Of a stretch of DNA of 64,000 nt, positions 19,375 through 29,054 are shown piece by piece. The stretch covers positions 1,240,001 to 1,304,000 of the forward strand of contig NZ_FSQZ01000001.1 of assembly GCF_900129645.1 (NCBI RefSeq), in the 5' to 3' direction. The notes beneath the pieces were generated by a model. That model saw only the letters and a list, made by a program, of their open reading frames with translations. It was not told the origin of the DNA and did no database searches. This DNA comes from Acetomicrobium flavidum (GTDB lineage Bacteria; Synergistota; Synergistia; Synergistales; Acetomicrobiaceae). Numbering within the stretch: the stretch's first letter is position 1; each line of letters begins with the position of its first letter. A program made the position numbers and the translations under genes.

Positions 19375-20163
19375 TTATTGAATATCAAAGATGCCCACGA
19401 GGAAGGTATGATCCGACGGCCTTTCCCAACCGCGTGGTTCCCTGTCTATGTAGCAGTCTACCGATCGCTCGGCAACGGGATTTGTGGCCAATATGTGATC
19501 TACGCGCCATCCTATGTTTCGCTCCAGGGCATTTTTAACGCGATAGTCCCAGAAGGTGAACTGTCCTTCCTCGGGATGATGTTTCCTAAATACGTCTACG
19601 AAACCCCATGATTTGACAGTGTCGAAGAGGTCTCTGATCTCCTCGTGGAAACAGACGTGATTTCTCTTGGTCTCGGGGTTGGTCACGTCCTTGTCCTCGG
19701 GAGCTACGTTCATATCGCCTACCCAAAGTATCTTGTCGTCGTCCTTGAAACCGGATTCTAACATGTCCAGGAATCGCCTGAAGAAATTTTTTTTGTACTG
19801 ATAATCGGGGTGGTCTATGGATTTCCCCTGCGGAACGTAGGTGTTTATGACCCACAGGTCATCGAAGCGGGCCATGATCAGCCGATCGTCGTCTTTGCCG
19901 TCGTGGCCATCGGGAAAGCCGTAGATAACCTCGCTGGGCTCGTCCTGGCATGCTATGGCAACGCCTGCATATGCCTTCCTGCCCCTAAAAAACACGTTGT
20001 ATCCCCAAGAATCGAAGGCCCCTACGGGAAATTGATCGTCGGTCACCTTGGTTTCCTGAAGGCAAAGCACGTTTACCGGATTTTTTTGAAGCCACCTTTC
20101 CAATATGTGAAGCCTGCTTCTGATGGAATTCACATTAAACGTAGCAATCGTAAAAAAGGACAT
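19375..20163 (-). CDS. xth: Exonuclease III family AP endonuclease
   Basis: 262 residues. Catalytic elements are all present: FNVNSIRSR at the N-terminus (Asn), LCLQETKV with the metal-binding Glu, GDMNVAPEDKDV with the catalytic Asp-Asn pair, and the C-terminal PSDHTFLV with Asp-His. It repairs abasic sites and digests duplex DNA from 3' ends. Good SD AAGGAGG before ATG 20163. It is followed by the EamA gene and preceded by the metallophosphoesterase gene on the same strand. Confidence 0.95.
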   Translation of the reverse strand: MSFFTIATFNVNSIRSRLHILERWLQKNPVNVLCLQETKVTDDQFPVGAFDSWGYNVFFRGRKAYAGVAIACQDEPSEVIYGFPDGHDGKDDDRLIMARFDDLWVINTYVPQGKSIDHPDYQYKKNFFRRFLDMLESGFKDDDKILWVGDMNVAPEDKDVTNPETKRNHVCFHEEIRDLFDTVKSWGFVDVFRKHHPEEGQFTFWDYRVKNALERNIGWRVDHILATNPVAERSVDCYIDREPRGWERPSDHTFLVGIFDIQ

Positions 20164-20186
20164 CTTATTACCTCCTTATCTAGTTT

Positions 20187-21347
20187 TTACCGGTCCCTTA
20201 GGCCGAACTTCAAGTTTAGCAATATGATTTCCGGCACGGATCCCAGGCGCACTGGAGGTCCCCATGTACCATAACCGCATGATACATAAAAAATGGTGTT
20301 GCCTTTACGTAAAATACCCCAACTTTTTTCAAATACCAATCCCGTGATGAGGTTAAAGGGCCAAATCTGGCCATTGTGCGTATGGCCCGAAAGCTGCAGG
20401 GCCACATTTAAAGAGGCCGCCTCATCTAAGCCAACGGGGGTGTGGTCCAAGACGATTACGGGATAATCCTTTGGGGCGTTTTTTAGGATGCTCGAAAGCG
20501 GCTGGCGCGTGCTGCCGTCAAATCTGCTCGCCGTGGCATCTTCGCGGCCCACGAGCAAAAACGCATTTCCCACTACGGAAAATTCATCCCTGAGCATTCT
20601 TGCTCCTGCTTGTCCTAGCGCCTTTTCTACGGCATCAATTCCGGCGTAATGGTCGTGATTGCCGGCAGAAGCGTAAACTCCCAAGGGAGCTTTTATATTT
20701 CTAAGCTCATCGGCGAGCCCCTCCTCAATGGCTGCCGATACGCTTTCGTCCACTATGTCTCCCACAAAAAAGACCACGTCGGGGGACAGCGAATTTATCC
20801 TGTCCACCAGTTCCCTGATCCTGGAATTTCTCATGAAGGGCCCCACATGCATGTCGGATACCGCCACTGCGCGAAGAGATCTTGAGCTTGTGCCGTTACA
20901 TGGCATTTCGATATCTAGCGTGACGACCCTTGGCCTTTTGGCATTTATGCCGCCAAAGACCACGAGTGTAATTATTATGCAGATGCCAAACTTCCAAAGG
21001 GCGGCCCTTGACGTACTGTCCAGCAAGGGAAGAAATGAGAATAGCGATGCAAAGAATCTGTAGATATCCTCAAATAAGGCCAGGAAGAAGGCATAGGTCA
21101 TGAAGGCGAGGTAGTAGGAGCCGATCGCCGTAAGTCCTGCAGATATCTCAGTCAAAGCCCCCGTCGATCCTATAGCCTGAAGTATGCGGCTACAAGGATA
21201 TGCGATAATATGCAAAATCAATAGCACGGCAACCGCCTTGCCGGCAGGAGTATGGCATAAAGGGGCGATATGGATGAAAATATAGTAGTTCGTTAAAGAG
21301 TAAATCGAAAGCACCACAGTGATAAAAAATATTAAACCAAGCCCCAT
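20187..21347 (-). CDS. Membrane-anchored metallophosphoesterase (YkuE-like)
   Basis: 386 residues. The first 140 residues hold four hydrophobic helices; the rest is a calcineurin-like phosphoesterase domain with all metal motifs: SDMHVG, GDIVDE, GNHDHY and GHTHNGQIWPF. YkuE-type enzymes act on lipid-linked or cyclic phosphodiesters at the membrane; the substrate here is not known. SD AAGGGGGAG is seven bases before ATG 21347. It runs divergent from the dihydropyrimidinase gene; the 102-base spacer holds TATACT (minus) and TATAAT (plus) around 21369-21376. Confidence 0.87.
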   Translation of the reverse strand: MGLGLIFFITVVLSIYSLTNYYIFIHIAPLCHTPAGKAVAVLLILHIIAYPCSRILQAIGSTGALTEISAGLTAIGSYYLAFMTYAFFLALFEDIYRFFASLFSFLPLLDSTSRAALWKFGICIIITLVVFGGINAKRPRVVTLDIEMPCNGTSSRSLRAVAVSDMHVGPFMRNSRIRELVDRINSLSPDVVFFVGDIVDESVSAAIEEGLADELRNIKAPLGVYASAGNHDHYAGIDAVEKALGQAGARMLRDEFSVVGNAFLLVGREDATASRFDGSTRQPLSSILKNAPKDYPVIVLDHTPVGLDEAASLNVALQLSGHTHNGQIWPFNLITGLVFEKSWGILRKGNTIFYVSCGYGTWGPPVRLGSVPEIILLNLKFGLRDR

Positions 21348-21449
21348 GTAACTCCCCCTTTACGTGATAGTATAATGCCAATAAGAAAGATAAGCAGCGG
21401 CATTAAAACTATTAAGCATCTGCTTTAGTCAACGAATGGAGGTTTTGAA

Positions 21450-22808
21450 ATGTATGACGTGGTGATAAAGGGGGGTCTAATAGTAGGAGGGCCGATGGGG
21501 ACATCCAAGGCAGACCTAGCCATAAGCGGCGAAAGGGTTGCAGCAATAGGGCAGGACTTAAAGGGCAAGCGCGTGATCGACGCCTCGGGAATGCTCGTCC
21601 TGCCGGGTGCCATAGATGCCCATGTTCACATGGAGCTTCCCGTCTCCGGTACCCGTTCAAGCGACACCTTTGCCTCGGGCACCAAGGCCGCAGCCTGCGG
21701 CGGCGTGACCACTGTCATTGATTTCACCGTCGGCAGCAGTCAGTCTTCCATACCGGAGGATATAGAAAGAAGGCTCGTCGATGCAAAGAGATCTTACATA
21801 GATTATGCCCTTCATGCCGAGGTCATCGGTTGGCGAAAGTCGAGGGCATGGGAGATGCTCAAGGCGATCCAATTGGGCGTCACGAGCTTCAAGTTTTTCA
21901 CCGCCTACGGCTCTTCCGGCAGGAGGACCGACAGAGGGGCGCTCTTTGAGGCATTTCAGGTGATCGGAGAGCTTGGTGCTTTGGCCATCGTGCACGCCGA
22001 GGACGAAGAGATCATCAACTGCATCATGAGCTCCCTCCGGGACGATGAATTTAGCGATATGGCTACTCTGGCGAAGGCGAGGCCACCTCTTTGTGAGGCG
22101 ACGGCCGTAAGCGACGTGGTCTATTTGGCCGAAAAGGCGGGGGCAAGGGTACATATCGTGCACCTTTCTTCAGCTCTAGGCTTGGAAGCCCTTAGGAGGG
22201 CAAAAAGCTTTTATCGAAATGCGACGGCAGAAACTTGCCCCCAATATCTGCTGCTCACCAAGGACGTCTATGACGGTGTTGACGGCTACCTCTATTCTGC
22301 CTCTCCGGCCTTGAGATCATCGCACGACACGCAGGTCCTTTGGGATGCCTTGATAGAGGAAGAAATTTCCATGATAGCGACGGACCACTGCCCGTTCACC
22401 AGGGAGCAAAAGGCCTGGAAGGGTAGATTTACCGATTTGCCCTACGGGTTGCCCGGAGTGGAGACGGCGTTGCCCCTGATCTTTAGCGAGGGGGTATCGA
22501 AAAGGGGCCTTTCGGTCGATGCCTTAGTCAGGCTTTTTGCAGAAAACCCGGCCAAGATATACGGGCTTTTCCCTCAGAAGGGAGCGCTTCATATAGGTTC
22601 CGACGCGGATGTAGTCATATTTGATCCCGACGAGGAGTGGACCATGAGCGTTGACAACCTCCACATGAACGTCGATTTTTGTCCCTACGAGGGCATGGCC
22701 GTAAAGGGCAAGGTGCGCACGACCCTGTCGCGTGGAGAGGTAATCTACAACGACGGCGTTTTTACCGGAACCGAAGGAAGGGGAAGGTTTTTGGCAAGGC
22801 GCGTTTGA
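21450..22808 (+). CDS. Dihydropyrimidinase / hydantoinase-family amidohydrolase
   Basis: 452 residues. Metal ligands His58 and His60 lie in DAHVHMEL, and the carboxylated bridging lysine lies in GVTSFKFFTAYG, with further His ligands in AIVHAEDEE and VHIVHLSS and the Asp in ATDHCPF. The C-terminal composite domain follows (IGSDADVVIFDPDEEW). This pattern fits dihydropyrimidinase/D-hydantoinase, which opens cyclic diamides; allantoinase is a less likely alternative. SD GGAGG precedes ATG 21450. No other pyrimidine-degradation gene is adjacent. Confidence 0.88.
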   Translation: MYDVVIKGGLIVGGPMGTSKADLAISGERVAAIGQDLKGKRVIDASGMLVLPGAIDAHVHMELPVSGTRSSDTFASGTKAAACGGVTTVIDFTVGSSQSSIPEDIERRLVDAKRSYIDYALHAEVIGWRKSRAWEMLKAIQLGVTSFKFFTAYGSSGRRTDRGALFEAFQVIGELGALAIVHAEDEEIINCIMSSLRDDEFSDMATLAKARPPLCEATAVSDVVYLAEKAGARVHIVHLSSALGLEALRRAKSFYRNATAETCPQYLLLTKDVYDGVDGYLYSASPALRSSHDTQVLWDALIEEEISMIATDHCPFTREQKAWKGRFTDLPYGLPGVETALPLIFSEGVSKRGLSVDALVRLFAENPAKIYGLFPQKGALHIGSDADVVIFDPDEEWTMSVDNLHMNVDFCPYEGMAVKGKVRTTLSRGEVIYNDGVFTGTEGRGRFLARRV

Positions 22809-22949
22809 AACGTAAATTGCAAAGGGGCAGTTCGTGATCGAGGGCTTCAAAGAAGTACCCAAAAGGCCCTTTCCCCAAAGCAGGCGCGTCAGTAGATTGC
22901 TTGCGCAACAATCGCGATTCTGCCCCTATTTGCTCTTCCATTCATGGTT

Positions 22950-23798
22950 TTATCTGGGCGGCTCCCATTTCTTCGCGATGGACTGAGTCACCCTATCGAT
23001 GACTATAGCCATAACGACAACTGATAGTCCCGCTTCAAATCCTCTGCCTATGTCTATCCTGTTTATGGAGAGTAACACCTCCTGCCCCAATCCCCTGGCT
23101 CCAATCATCGAGGCAACGACAACCATGGCTAAAGCCATCATCGTTGTTTGGTTAACTCCAGTTAGTATGGAGGGCATGGCCAATGGAATTCTCACTTCCT
23201 TGAGCAGTTGCCACTTCGTTGCGCCATAAGCCAACGCAGCCTCTTCAATGTTTTTAGGTACGTGCCTCAAACCCATATTCGTCAGCCTTATGACCGGTGG
23301 AAGCGAATATATCAAGGTGGCCAATACCGCAGGCACCTTGCCAAGGCCAAAGAGCATCATGGCCGGTATTAAGTACACAAAGCTTGGCATAGTCTGCATG
23401 CCGTCCAAGATCGGCCTGAGAATAACTGCAAAGCAGTCGATCTCCGCCATCAGTATCCCCACGGGGACGCCTATCAGCAGTGAAATTATGACCGCCGTCA
23501 GCACGACGGACAGAGATTCCATCGCCAATGCCCATAATCCGAAGGCACCAATCAACAAAGGCAAGATGGCCAGGGTCAACGAAGCAACAACCTTTCTTGT
23601 GGCCGTAAAGAGCACCACGAAAACTATGACCATGTACAGCCACCAAGGGACCATCAGCAGTATTTCGTTTATCCTTAGCAACATAGTGAGGATACCGGTA
23701 GAAATGGCGTCAAAGACAGGTGCGTATGAGTCTAACAGCCAATCTACGAAATTATTGACCTGTTCCGCTACATGAAAAGTAAAATGCTCAGGAAACAT
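22950..23798 (-). CDS. proW: Glycine betaine/proline-type ABC transporter permease
   Basis: 282 residues with six to seven helices and the binding-protein-dependent permease loop (EAALAYGATKWQLLKEVRIPLA, the EAA motif contacting the ATPase). The N-terminal region before the first helix, FVDWLLDSYAPVFDAI, resembles ProW/OpuAB. SD GAGGAGGTGA precedes ATG 23798. It is the last gene of the three-gene importer; a spaced inverted repeat (22827-22838 with 22920-22933) lies beyond its stop. Confidence 0.92.
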   Translation of the reverse strand: MFPEHFTFHVAEQVNNFVDWLLDSYAPVFDAISTGILTMLLRINEILLMVPWWLYMVIVFVVLFTATRKVVASLTLAILPLLIGAFGLWALAMESLSVVLTAVIISLLIGVPVGILMAEIDCFAVILRPILDGMQTMPSFVYLIPAMMLFGLGKVPAVLATLIYSLPPVIRLTNMGLRHVPKNIEEAALAYGATKWQLLKEVRIPLAMPSILTGVNQTTMMALAMVVVASMIGARGLGQEVLLSINRIDIGRGFEAGLSVVVMAIVIDRVTQSIAKKWEPPR

Positions 23799-23816
23799 AT
23801 TATCTTCACCTCCTCG

Positions 23817-24731
23817 TCACGAGCTTGCAGGCGCACTTGCCAATTTGCTTCCCAGGCTCAATTTAGTCTTTTCCAGCGTCCGTCTTTCGTCGGCAACGAA
23901 GGCAGCTACGTAATCATCAGCCGGATTTGAAACGATCTCATCGGGCGTCCCGATTTGAACTATGCTTCCCTTTCTCATGATGGCCATTCTGTTGCCCAAC
24001 CTCAAAGCTTCGGACAAATCATGGGTAACAAACATTATGCTTTTTTTCATTTCCTCCTGCAGCCTCAACAGTTCGTCCTGCAATTGCCTGCTGATAAGAG
24101 GATCTAAACCGCTAAAGGGCTCGTCCATCAGCAGGACAGGGGCATCCATGACCAGTGCGCGGGCTATTCCTACCCTTTGCTGCATTCCTCCAGACAATGC
24201 GGCAGGATAATAATTCTCCCATCCCTCCAAGCCCACTCTTTCTATTGCAGCTTTGGCCTTTCGATATCTCTCCTCTTTCAGTTCGCCTCGAAGCTTTAAG
24301 CCGAAGGCAACGTTATCCAGCACTGTCTTGTGGGGAAGCAAACCGTAGTGCTGAAAAACCATGGCGGCTTGATACCTTCTGTGTTTCACCAGTTCTTTTT
24401 TGCTTAAGGAAGTTACATCCAGGCCATTAATTTTAACTGTACCTGCCGTGACTTCTATCAATCTCATTAGGCAGCGTATGAGGGTTGACTTTCCGCTGCC
24501 GGACAACCCCATGACGATGAAAATCTCTCCAGGATATATTTCGAAAGAGACATCCCTCACGGCCACCACAAGTTTGCCGTCTTTTTCCATCTGCGAAATC
24601 GTAACGTGATCGTGAACGTCGATGTTTAATGTCTTCTTCCCCTTTGAACGTTGTCCTTTGGGAAACACCTTCCACAGGTTTTTTACTTCAAGGACCGGAG
24701 AAATGGCATTTATAGATTTAATCTTGTTCAT
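23817..24731 (-). CDS. proV: Glycine betaine-type ABC transporter ATPase lacking CBS domains
   Basis: 304 residues from ATG 24731, chosen because GGAGGG sits six bases upstream; the longer ATG 24746 start covers that SD. Walker A GLSGSGKS, Q-loop MVFQHYGLLPH, signature LSGGMQQRVG, Walker B VLLMDEPF and the switch His are present. About 40 residues precede the domain, including the VTISQMEKDGKLVVAVRDV insertion typical of ProV/OpuAA. The protein stops soon after the ATPase core, so the two C-terminal CBS domains that sense ionic strength in OpuA are absent. Confidence 0.92.
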   Translation of the reverse strand: MNKIKSINAISPVLEVKNLWKVFPKGQRSKGKKTLNIDVHDHVTISQMEKDGKLVVAVRDVSFEIYPGEIFIVMGLSGSGKSTLIRCLMRLIEVTAGTVKINGLDVTSLSKKELVKHRRYQAAMVFQHYGLLPHKTVLDNVAFGLKLRGELKEERYRKAKAAIERVGLEGWENYYPAALSGGMQQRVGIARALVMDAPVLLMDEPFSGLDPLISRQLQDELLRLQEEMKKSIMFVTHDLSEALRLGNRMAIMRKGSIVQIGTPDEIVSNPADDYVAAFVADERRTLEKTKLSLGSKLASAPASS

Positions 24732-24773
24732 CCACATCCCTCCCATTTTCGTGGACTTTCAAAAAAACAAATA

Positions 24774-24814
24774 GGGATAAAATTTGATCAAAATAACCGA
24801 TCAAACTTTATCCC
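24774..24814 (-). terminator. Terminator-like hairpin between proX and proV
   Basis: Arms GGGATAAAATTTGATC and GATCAAACTTTATCCC pair over 15 of 16 positions (one A-C mismatch) around a nine-base loop. On the minus transcript the stem is followed by TATTTGTTTTTTTG. Its place between the binding-protein gene and the ATPase gene suggests partial termination, which would give more binding protein than membrane components. Confidence 0.75.
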
Positions 24815-24936
24815 ACCCAAACCACCCAAGTATCTTTATAATATTTTCATATTGTATTGAGCTATCAAATCCGCCTCTTACGACGGGAATTTAAGTTCAT
24901 AAACTAAAATCTAGCTCGATCAACGAATTTTAAGAT

Positions 24937-25968
24937 CTATTCCTTAACGATCTCTTTGTCCAATGCCTCTTTCAGCTTGTCTATATGAGGATCACCAGAA
25001 ATCGGAAACCACTGCTCCCATTGCTCGGGAAACTTTTTCAAAAACCATATGGCAGCATCCTTAGGTTGCAGCTCATTCTGCCACATGTAGGCAAGTGCTT
25101 CGTTTGTCTGTTCGATCGTCGCTTCATAATTTGCTAAAAACGATATGACGAAGGGATCTTTCTGCAATAATTTTGCACTCGCTCCTACATGTACTTTCGA
25201 TTGGGGAAAGTCGCATCTGTAGCCGTTTTTTTCGTTCCATAACTTGATATCATATGGCGGTTCCTCGATTTTAGTCATGTCAAAAAGGCCAAGGATCGGA
25301 GTAGGCTCCCAATAGTAGAAGAATATGGGCTCACCTTTTCTATAGGCGCTTAATATTGCAGTGGAGAGAGCTGCGTCGGAGCCTGGCTCAAAAGATTGAT
25401 AATACTTGTCCAATCCATATGATTGCAGTTTTTTTATATTTATAGAGCTAACCACCCAACCTGTGGGGCCATTGTAAAACCTACCTTTATCAGGATTTTC
25501 CGGATCCTTGAAAAGTTCCCAATATTTCGAAAGATCCTCAATGCTTTTTAGGTCCGGTGCCATTGGCTCTATGCCTCTTTCGGGATCGCCCTTAATGACA
25601 TATGTGGGCACATACCAACCCTGGCCGGCATCCGGATAGGTCGGACCTAAATCCAAACATTCGCCGCTTTCCACATATTTGCCCCATGCCTCAATATTGT
25701 CCGACCATATTTCCATGGATACATCCACATCGCCTCGTGCCATTCCAAGCAACAGGGGAAGACTTTCGCCAAAGCTATAGGAAACGCGGTATCCATAGGC
25801 CTTTTCCAATACATAACCGGCAATGCGATTATGAATTTGCACGCTATCCCAGCTAAAATCGCCAAAGGTAATGCTCTTCGTTTTGGCAGGCGATGTTGCC
25901 GGAAAAGAGAGAACAAAGAAAAAGCACATCGCCACTAGAGCTAGTACGGCAACGGCCTTTTTTGACAT
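24937..25968 (-). CDS. proX: Glycine betaine-type substrate-binding protein
   Basis: 343 residues. Residues 1-28 form a signal peptide (Lys-rich start, hydrophobic core, SPAKT). There is no lipobox Cys, so the protein is periplasmic rather than a lipoprotein, which fits a two-membrane cell. The OpuAC-type domain (pfam04069) shows aromatic-rich segments that could form the quaternary-amine box: GQGWYVPTYV, GPTGWVVSS and FFYYWEPTPI. SD AAGGGGG is well spaced from ATG 25968. First gene of the operon. Confidence 0.9.
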   Translation of the reverse strand: MSKKAVAVLALVAMCFFFVLSFPATSPAKTKSITFGDFSWDSVQIHNRIAGYVLEKAYGYRVSYSFGESLPLLLGMARGDVDVSMEIWSDNIEAWGKYVESGECLDLGPTYPDAGQGWYVPTYVIKGDPERGIEPMAPDLKSIEDLSKYWELFKDPENPDKGRFYNGPTGWVVSSINIKKLQSYGLDKYYQSFEPGSDAALSTAILSAYRKGEPIFFYYWEPTPILGLFDMTKIEEPPYDIKLWNEKNGYRCDFPQSKVHVGASAKLLQKDPFVISFLANYEATIEQTNEALAYMWQNELQPKDAAIWFLKKFPEQWEQWFPISGDPHIDKLKEALDKEIVKE

Positions 25969-26132
25969 GCAAATACCCCCTTAATTCATGACAAAAGTTT
26001 ATGTTCTTTAATTAAGAAGTGACGGATAAAAAATTGCCGATAATTGGATTTTTATTACGTTCACTGTAATATATGCGGTTTATGACTGACCAGATTCAAT
26101 TGAAAGTGGATTTGATTGTGATCACACATTTT

Positions 26133-26160
26133 AAAATACAATAATATCAATATTTGTCAA
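26133..26160 (-). promoter_or_regulatory. Candidate promoter of the betaine transporter operon
   Basis: On the minus strand TTGACA (26160-26155, full match), a 16-base spacer, then TATTTT (26138-26133). It leaves a leader of about 160 bases before proX. The palindrome TGTGATCACA lies just downstream at about 26118-26127 and could be an operator; no regulator is identified. Confidence 0.5.
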
Positions 26161-26171
26161 GTTAATCGTAC

Positions 26172-26208
26172 ACAATAGGTGGCCTTCTATTCAGAGGCCA
26201 CCTATTGT
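26172..26208. terminator. Strong hairpin after the fru operon
   Basis: A perfect 14-bp stem ACAATAGGTGGCCT / AGGCCACCTATTGT with a nine-base loop, 29 bases beyond the stop of the EIIBC gene and just before the proX promoter. No U tract follows on either strand, so it is a presumed terminator or 3' stabiliser rather than a certain one. Confidence 0.6.
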
Positions 26209-26237
26209 AAGAAGTATGCTACGTAACCTCGCGCTTT

Positions 26238-27629
26238 TTACTTTGCATTTACGACGTTAACGTTCTTATTGGGCTTTAACAAGCTTACAAGCAAGGCCGT
26301 TACGATCGAGCCGGCAAGTATGGCTATGATGTAAAACCCGAGGTTTTCGACGGCGTTAGGGATGGGAAGGACGAATATACCCCCGTGGGGAGCCCTCAAG
26401 GCGCAGTGAAAGGACATGGACAAAGCTCCCGCTACGGTCGAGCCGGCTATTATGGAAGGTATTACCCTCAAGGGGTCGGCTGCCGCAAAGGGAATGGCAC
26501 CCTCAGTTATGAAGGACATCCCCAAGACCAATGCGGCCTTGCCTGCCTCTCTTTCCTCCTTTGTGTATTTGTTCTTCGCGATGAAGGTGGATAAGGCTAT
26601 CCCCAAGGGAGGCGTCATGCCTGCAGCCATTACGGCGGCCATGGGCTCAAAGGTGTTGCTTCCAAGCAATCCAACGGCGAAGGCGTAAGCCACCTTGTTG
26701 ACCGGCCCTCCCATGTCAACGGCCATCATCGCTCCCAATGCCAACCCCAATATCGCGGCGTTGGTCGTGCTCATGGTGTTTAACCTAAAGGTCAGCCAGT
26801 CCATGATGCCCTTTACGGGAGTTCCTATCACGTAAATCATCAAAAGTCCGGTTATTAAGGAAGAAATAAGCGGCAGGACTAAGACGGGCATCAACCCTTC
26901 GAGGCTTTTTGGAAGCTTTATGGATTTCTTCAGGCCAAGCGCTACGTAACCTGCTATGAATCCAGCAATGATCCCGCCCAAAAACCCGGCTCCTATCTGG
27001 CTTGCGAGCATACCGCCTATGAGGCCCGGAGTAAGACCTGGCCTATCGGCTATGGAGTAGGCGATATAACCGGCAAGGACCGGGACCATGAGGGCAAACG
27101 CCGCTCCGCCGCCTATCCTCATGAGCGCAGCTGCCAAGCTGCCTTCCTGCTCTGCGGCATGTATTCCAAAGGCAAACGACAAGGCGATGCACAAACCTCC
27201 CGCCACCACGACGGGTATTATGTAGGAAACGCCCGTCATGAGGTGCTTGTACACGCCTGACCTTTGCGCCGATCTTTGGGCCTTTATCTCCTCTATCTTG
27301 GCTACTTCCTTTGCTACGGTAACCTTAGCTTTGCTTAAGGCCTCGTTGATGACGGCGCCGCCGTCCTTTATGGCCAATCCCGTAGACGTCATATATATGG
27401 GCTTTCCTGCGAACCTATCCGTATCCACGTTCGTGTCTGCCGCTATGATGACAACATCTGCCTGGCTTATGTCGTCATCGGTCAGCCTGTTTTCGACGCC
27501 CGCAGAGCCCATCGTCTCGATCTTTATCTCGTGTCCCAACTTTTGCGCTCCCACCTTCAGCGATTCGGCCGCCATGTAGGTATGGGCAATCCCCGTGGGG
27601 CAAGCCGTCACGGCTACTATCTTTGCCAT
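26238..27629 (-). CDS. fruA: PTS fructose-specific EIIBC component
   Basis: 463 residues. Residues 1-100 are the EIIB domain with phosphorylated Cys10 in [11 protein letters not shown]; residues 130-455 are the EIIC membrane channel with about ten helices and the family segment [13 protein letters not shown]. It transports fructose and releases fructose 1-phosphate. The EIIA domain is a separate protein encoded just upstream, 19 bases away, so this is the IIBC rather than the fused IIABC layout. Confidence 0.95.
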   Translation of the reverse strand: MAKIVAVTACPTGIAHTYMAAESLKVGAQKLGHEIKIETMGSAGVENRLTDDDISQADVVIIAADTNVDTDRFAGKPIYMTSTGLAIKDGGAVINEALSKAKVTVAKEVAKIEEIKAQRSAQRSGVYKHLMTGVSYIIPVVVAGGLCIALSFAFGIHAAEQEGSLAAALMRIGGGAAFALMVPVLAGYIAYSIADRPGLTPGLIGGMLASQIGAGFLGGIIAGFIAGYVALGLKKSIKLPKSLEGLMPVLVLPLISSLITGLLMIYVIGTPVKGIMDWLTFRLNTMSTTNAAILGLALGAMMAVDMGGPVNKVAYAFAVGLLGSNTFEPMAAVMAAGMTPPLGIALSTFIAKNKYTKEEREAGKAALVLGMSFITEGAIPFAAADPLRVIPSIIAGSTVAGALSMSFHCALRAPHGGIFVLPIPNAVENLGFYIIAILAGSIVTALLVSLLKPNKNVNVVNAK

Positions 27630-27648
27630 GTCATGTCCCTCCTTTGGG

Positions 27649-28113
27649 CTAACTTATTTTTTCTTCCATCTTTTCGATGGTGTCGATTACTTCCCCGGAG
27701 TCCTGGGCCTTCCTTAAAGATTCCCTGAACTCTTCGTGCATAAGCAGCCTTGCTAGCTTTGAAAGCGTCTGAAGGTAAATTTTGTCGGCGTCCTTTGGGG
27801 CAGCGATCAGGAAAAATACATCGGCAAGCGTTCCGTCCAAAGACCCGACGTCTATGCCCTTTGTCGTCCTTGCCATCGCAAGACCTGCTTGCCTTACGGC
27901 ATCAGATTTTGCATGGGGGATGGCCACGCCAAAGCCAACGCCGGTTGTCCCCTGCTTTTCCCTTGAGGCCACATCATCCAGGTAAGCCTGCACGTCCTCC
28001 ACTATGCCTTCTTCGTGCATCCTTTCGGCCATAGCCTTCCAGACCTCTTCCTTCGTGCCGGCATTTAAACCAAGCAATATCCTTTTTTCTGACAATAAAT
28101 CCTTTATGTTCAT
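27649..28113 (-). CDS. PTS fructose-specific EIIA component
   Basis: 154 residues, a full-length EIIA(fru) domain. The phospho-accepting histidine is His67 in [10 protein letters not shown], and GTTGVGFG precedes it. It passes phosphate from HPr to EIIB of the adjacent gene product. The ATG overlaps the FruK stop (ATGA). No HPr-like FPr domain is fused. Confidence 0.94.
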   Translation of the reverse strand: MNIKDLLSEKRILLGLNAGTKEEVWKAMAERMHEEGIVEDVQAYLDDVASREKQGTTGVGFGVAIPHAKSDAVRQAGLAMARTTKGIDVGSLDGTLADVFFLIAAPKDADKIYLQTLSKLARLLMHEEFRESLRKAQDSGEVIDTIEKMEEKIS

Positions 28114-29054
28114 ATCCTTACCTCCTCTATCGTTATGTCCTTCATGATCGAGCTGACCCGTTCCCGCGTGGTGCGCCCGGGTCCCATTTTGGTCAGCGCG
28201 CAGGCGGAAAAGGCCGTAGACAGCTTTGCCCGTTCCGTCAAGGATTGCCCCGACAGCGCTCCTGCTATGAGGCCTGCCACCATGGCATCTCCTGCCCCTA
28301 CGGTGCTTAAGACGTCAATCTTTGGCGGCCTTGCCAAAATGACTTTGCCGTCTTCAGCAAAAAGCGCACCCCTTTCTCCGGCGGACAGGCAGACCGTCTT
28401 GATGCCCGAAGATGCCAATGCCATTAATCCTTGAACTATCTCGTCGAAGGAAGGATTTTGTAAGCCCAAAATCTCGCAAAATTCTGAAATGTTGGGCTTT
28501 ATGAGATCAGGCTTTGCCTCGATGGCCTCCTTTAAGGCCTGGCCGCTGGTATCCAGAGCCACAAATTTGCCCATGGATTTAAGCATGCTTACAGTGTGGG
28601 CAAAGTAGTCGTCTGGAAGGCCTGGCGGAAGGCTGCCGCACAAGACGAACCATTGATTGGTGAGAGCAAGCTTTCCAAGCATGCGCTTTAGGGCATCGCC
28701 GCTTTGTCTGTTGCAAAATAGGCCAGGGAAATTGATGTCGGTTATCTCCTGCTTTTCTTCGTCCACGATCTTGATGTTGGTGCGCGTCTTCCCGTCGAGG
28801 TACACAAAATCTGCCTCGATCTGCCTTTCCGCTAGGAATCCTTCGAAGAAATCACTGTTTTCCTTTCCCAAGAAGCCTGTGGCTACCACGTCGTCGATGC
28901 CGTAGTCCTTGAGGAAGGAGGCCACGTTAAATCCCTTGCCTCCGACGTCCATTCGTTCATTCTTGACCCTGTTGACCTTCCCGGCAGTGAAGTTGGGGAT
29001 GAATATCGTATGGTCTATGGCCGGATTCGGGGTAACCGTTACAATCGATGTCAC
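28110..29054 (-). CDS. fruK: 1-phosphofructokinase
   Basis: 314 residues, PfkB/ribokinase fold. TVTPNPAIDHT at the N-terminus, VGGKGFNVA (GG-containing PfkB signature) and the C-terminal STVGAGDAMVAG with the catalytic Asp mark the family and the fru branch. It makes fructose 1,6-bisphosphate. The start is read as GTG 29054, served by AGGAGGTG at 29069-29062; an ATT codon nine bases later after the second AGGAGG copy would also fit the usual FruK N-terminus (MIVTVTPNP-like). The gene overlaps fruR by four bases. Confidence 0.93.
   Translation of the reverse strand: MTSIVTVTPNPAIDHTIFIPNFTAGKVNRVKNERMDVGGKGFNVASFLKDYGIDDVVATGFLGKENSDFFEGFLAERQIEADFVYLDGKTRTNIKIVDEEKQEITDINFPGLFCNRQSGDALKRMLGKLALTNQWFVLCGSLPPGLPDDYFAHTVSMLKSMGKFVALDTSGQALKEAIEAKPDLIKPNISEFCEILGLQNPSFDEIVQGLMALASSGIKTVCLSAGERGALFAEDGKVILARPPKIDVLSTVGAGDAMVAGLIAGALSGQSLTERAKLSTAFSACALTKMGPGRTTRERVSSIMKDITIEEVRI

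Noticed and set aside
22827-22933. Terminator between dihydropyrimidinase and proW
   Set aside because: GCAAAGGGGCAG and CTGCCCCTATTTGC are 80 bases apart with no U tract; too loose for a confident terminator.
26118-26127. CRP site before proX
   Set aside because: TGTGATCACA lacks the six-base spacer between TGTGA and TCACA of true CRP sites; kept only as a possible operator.
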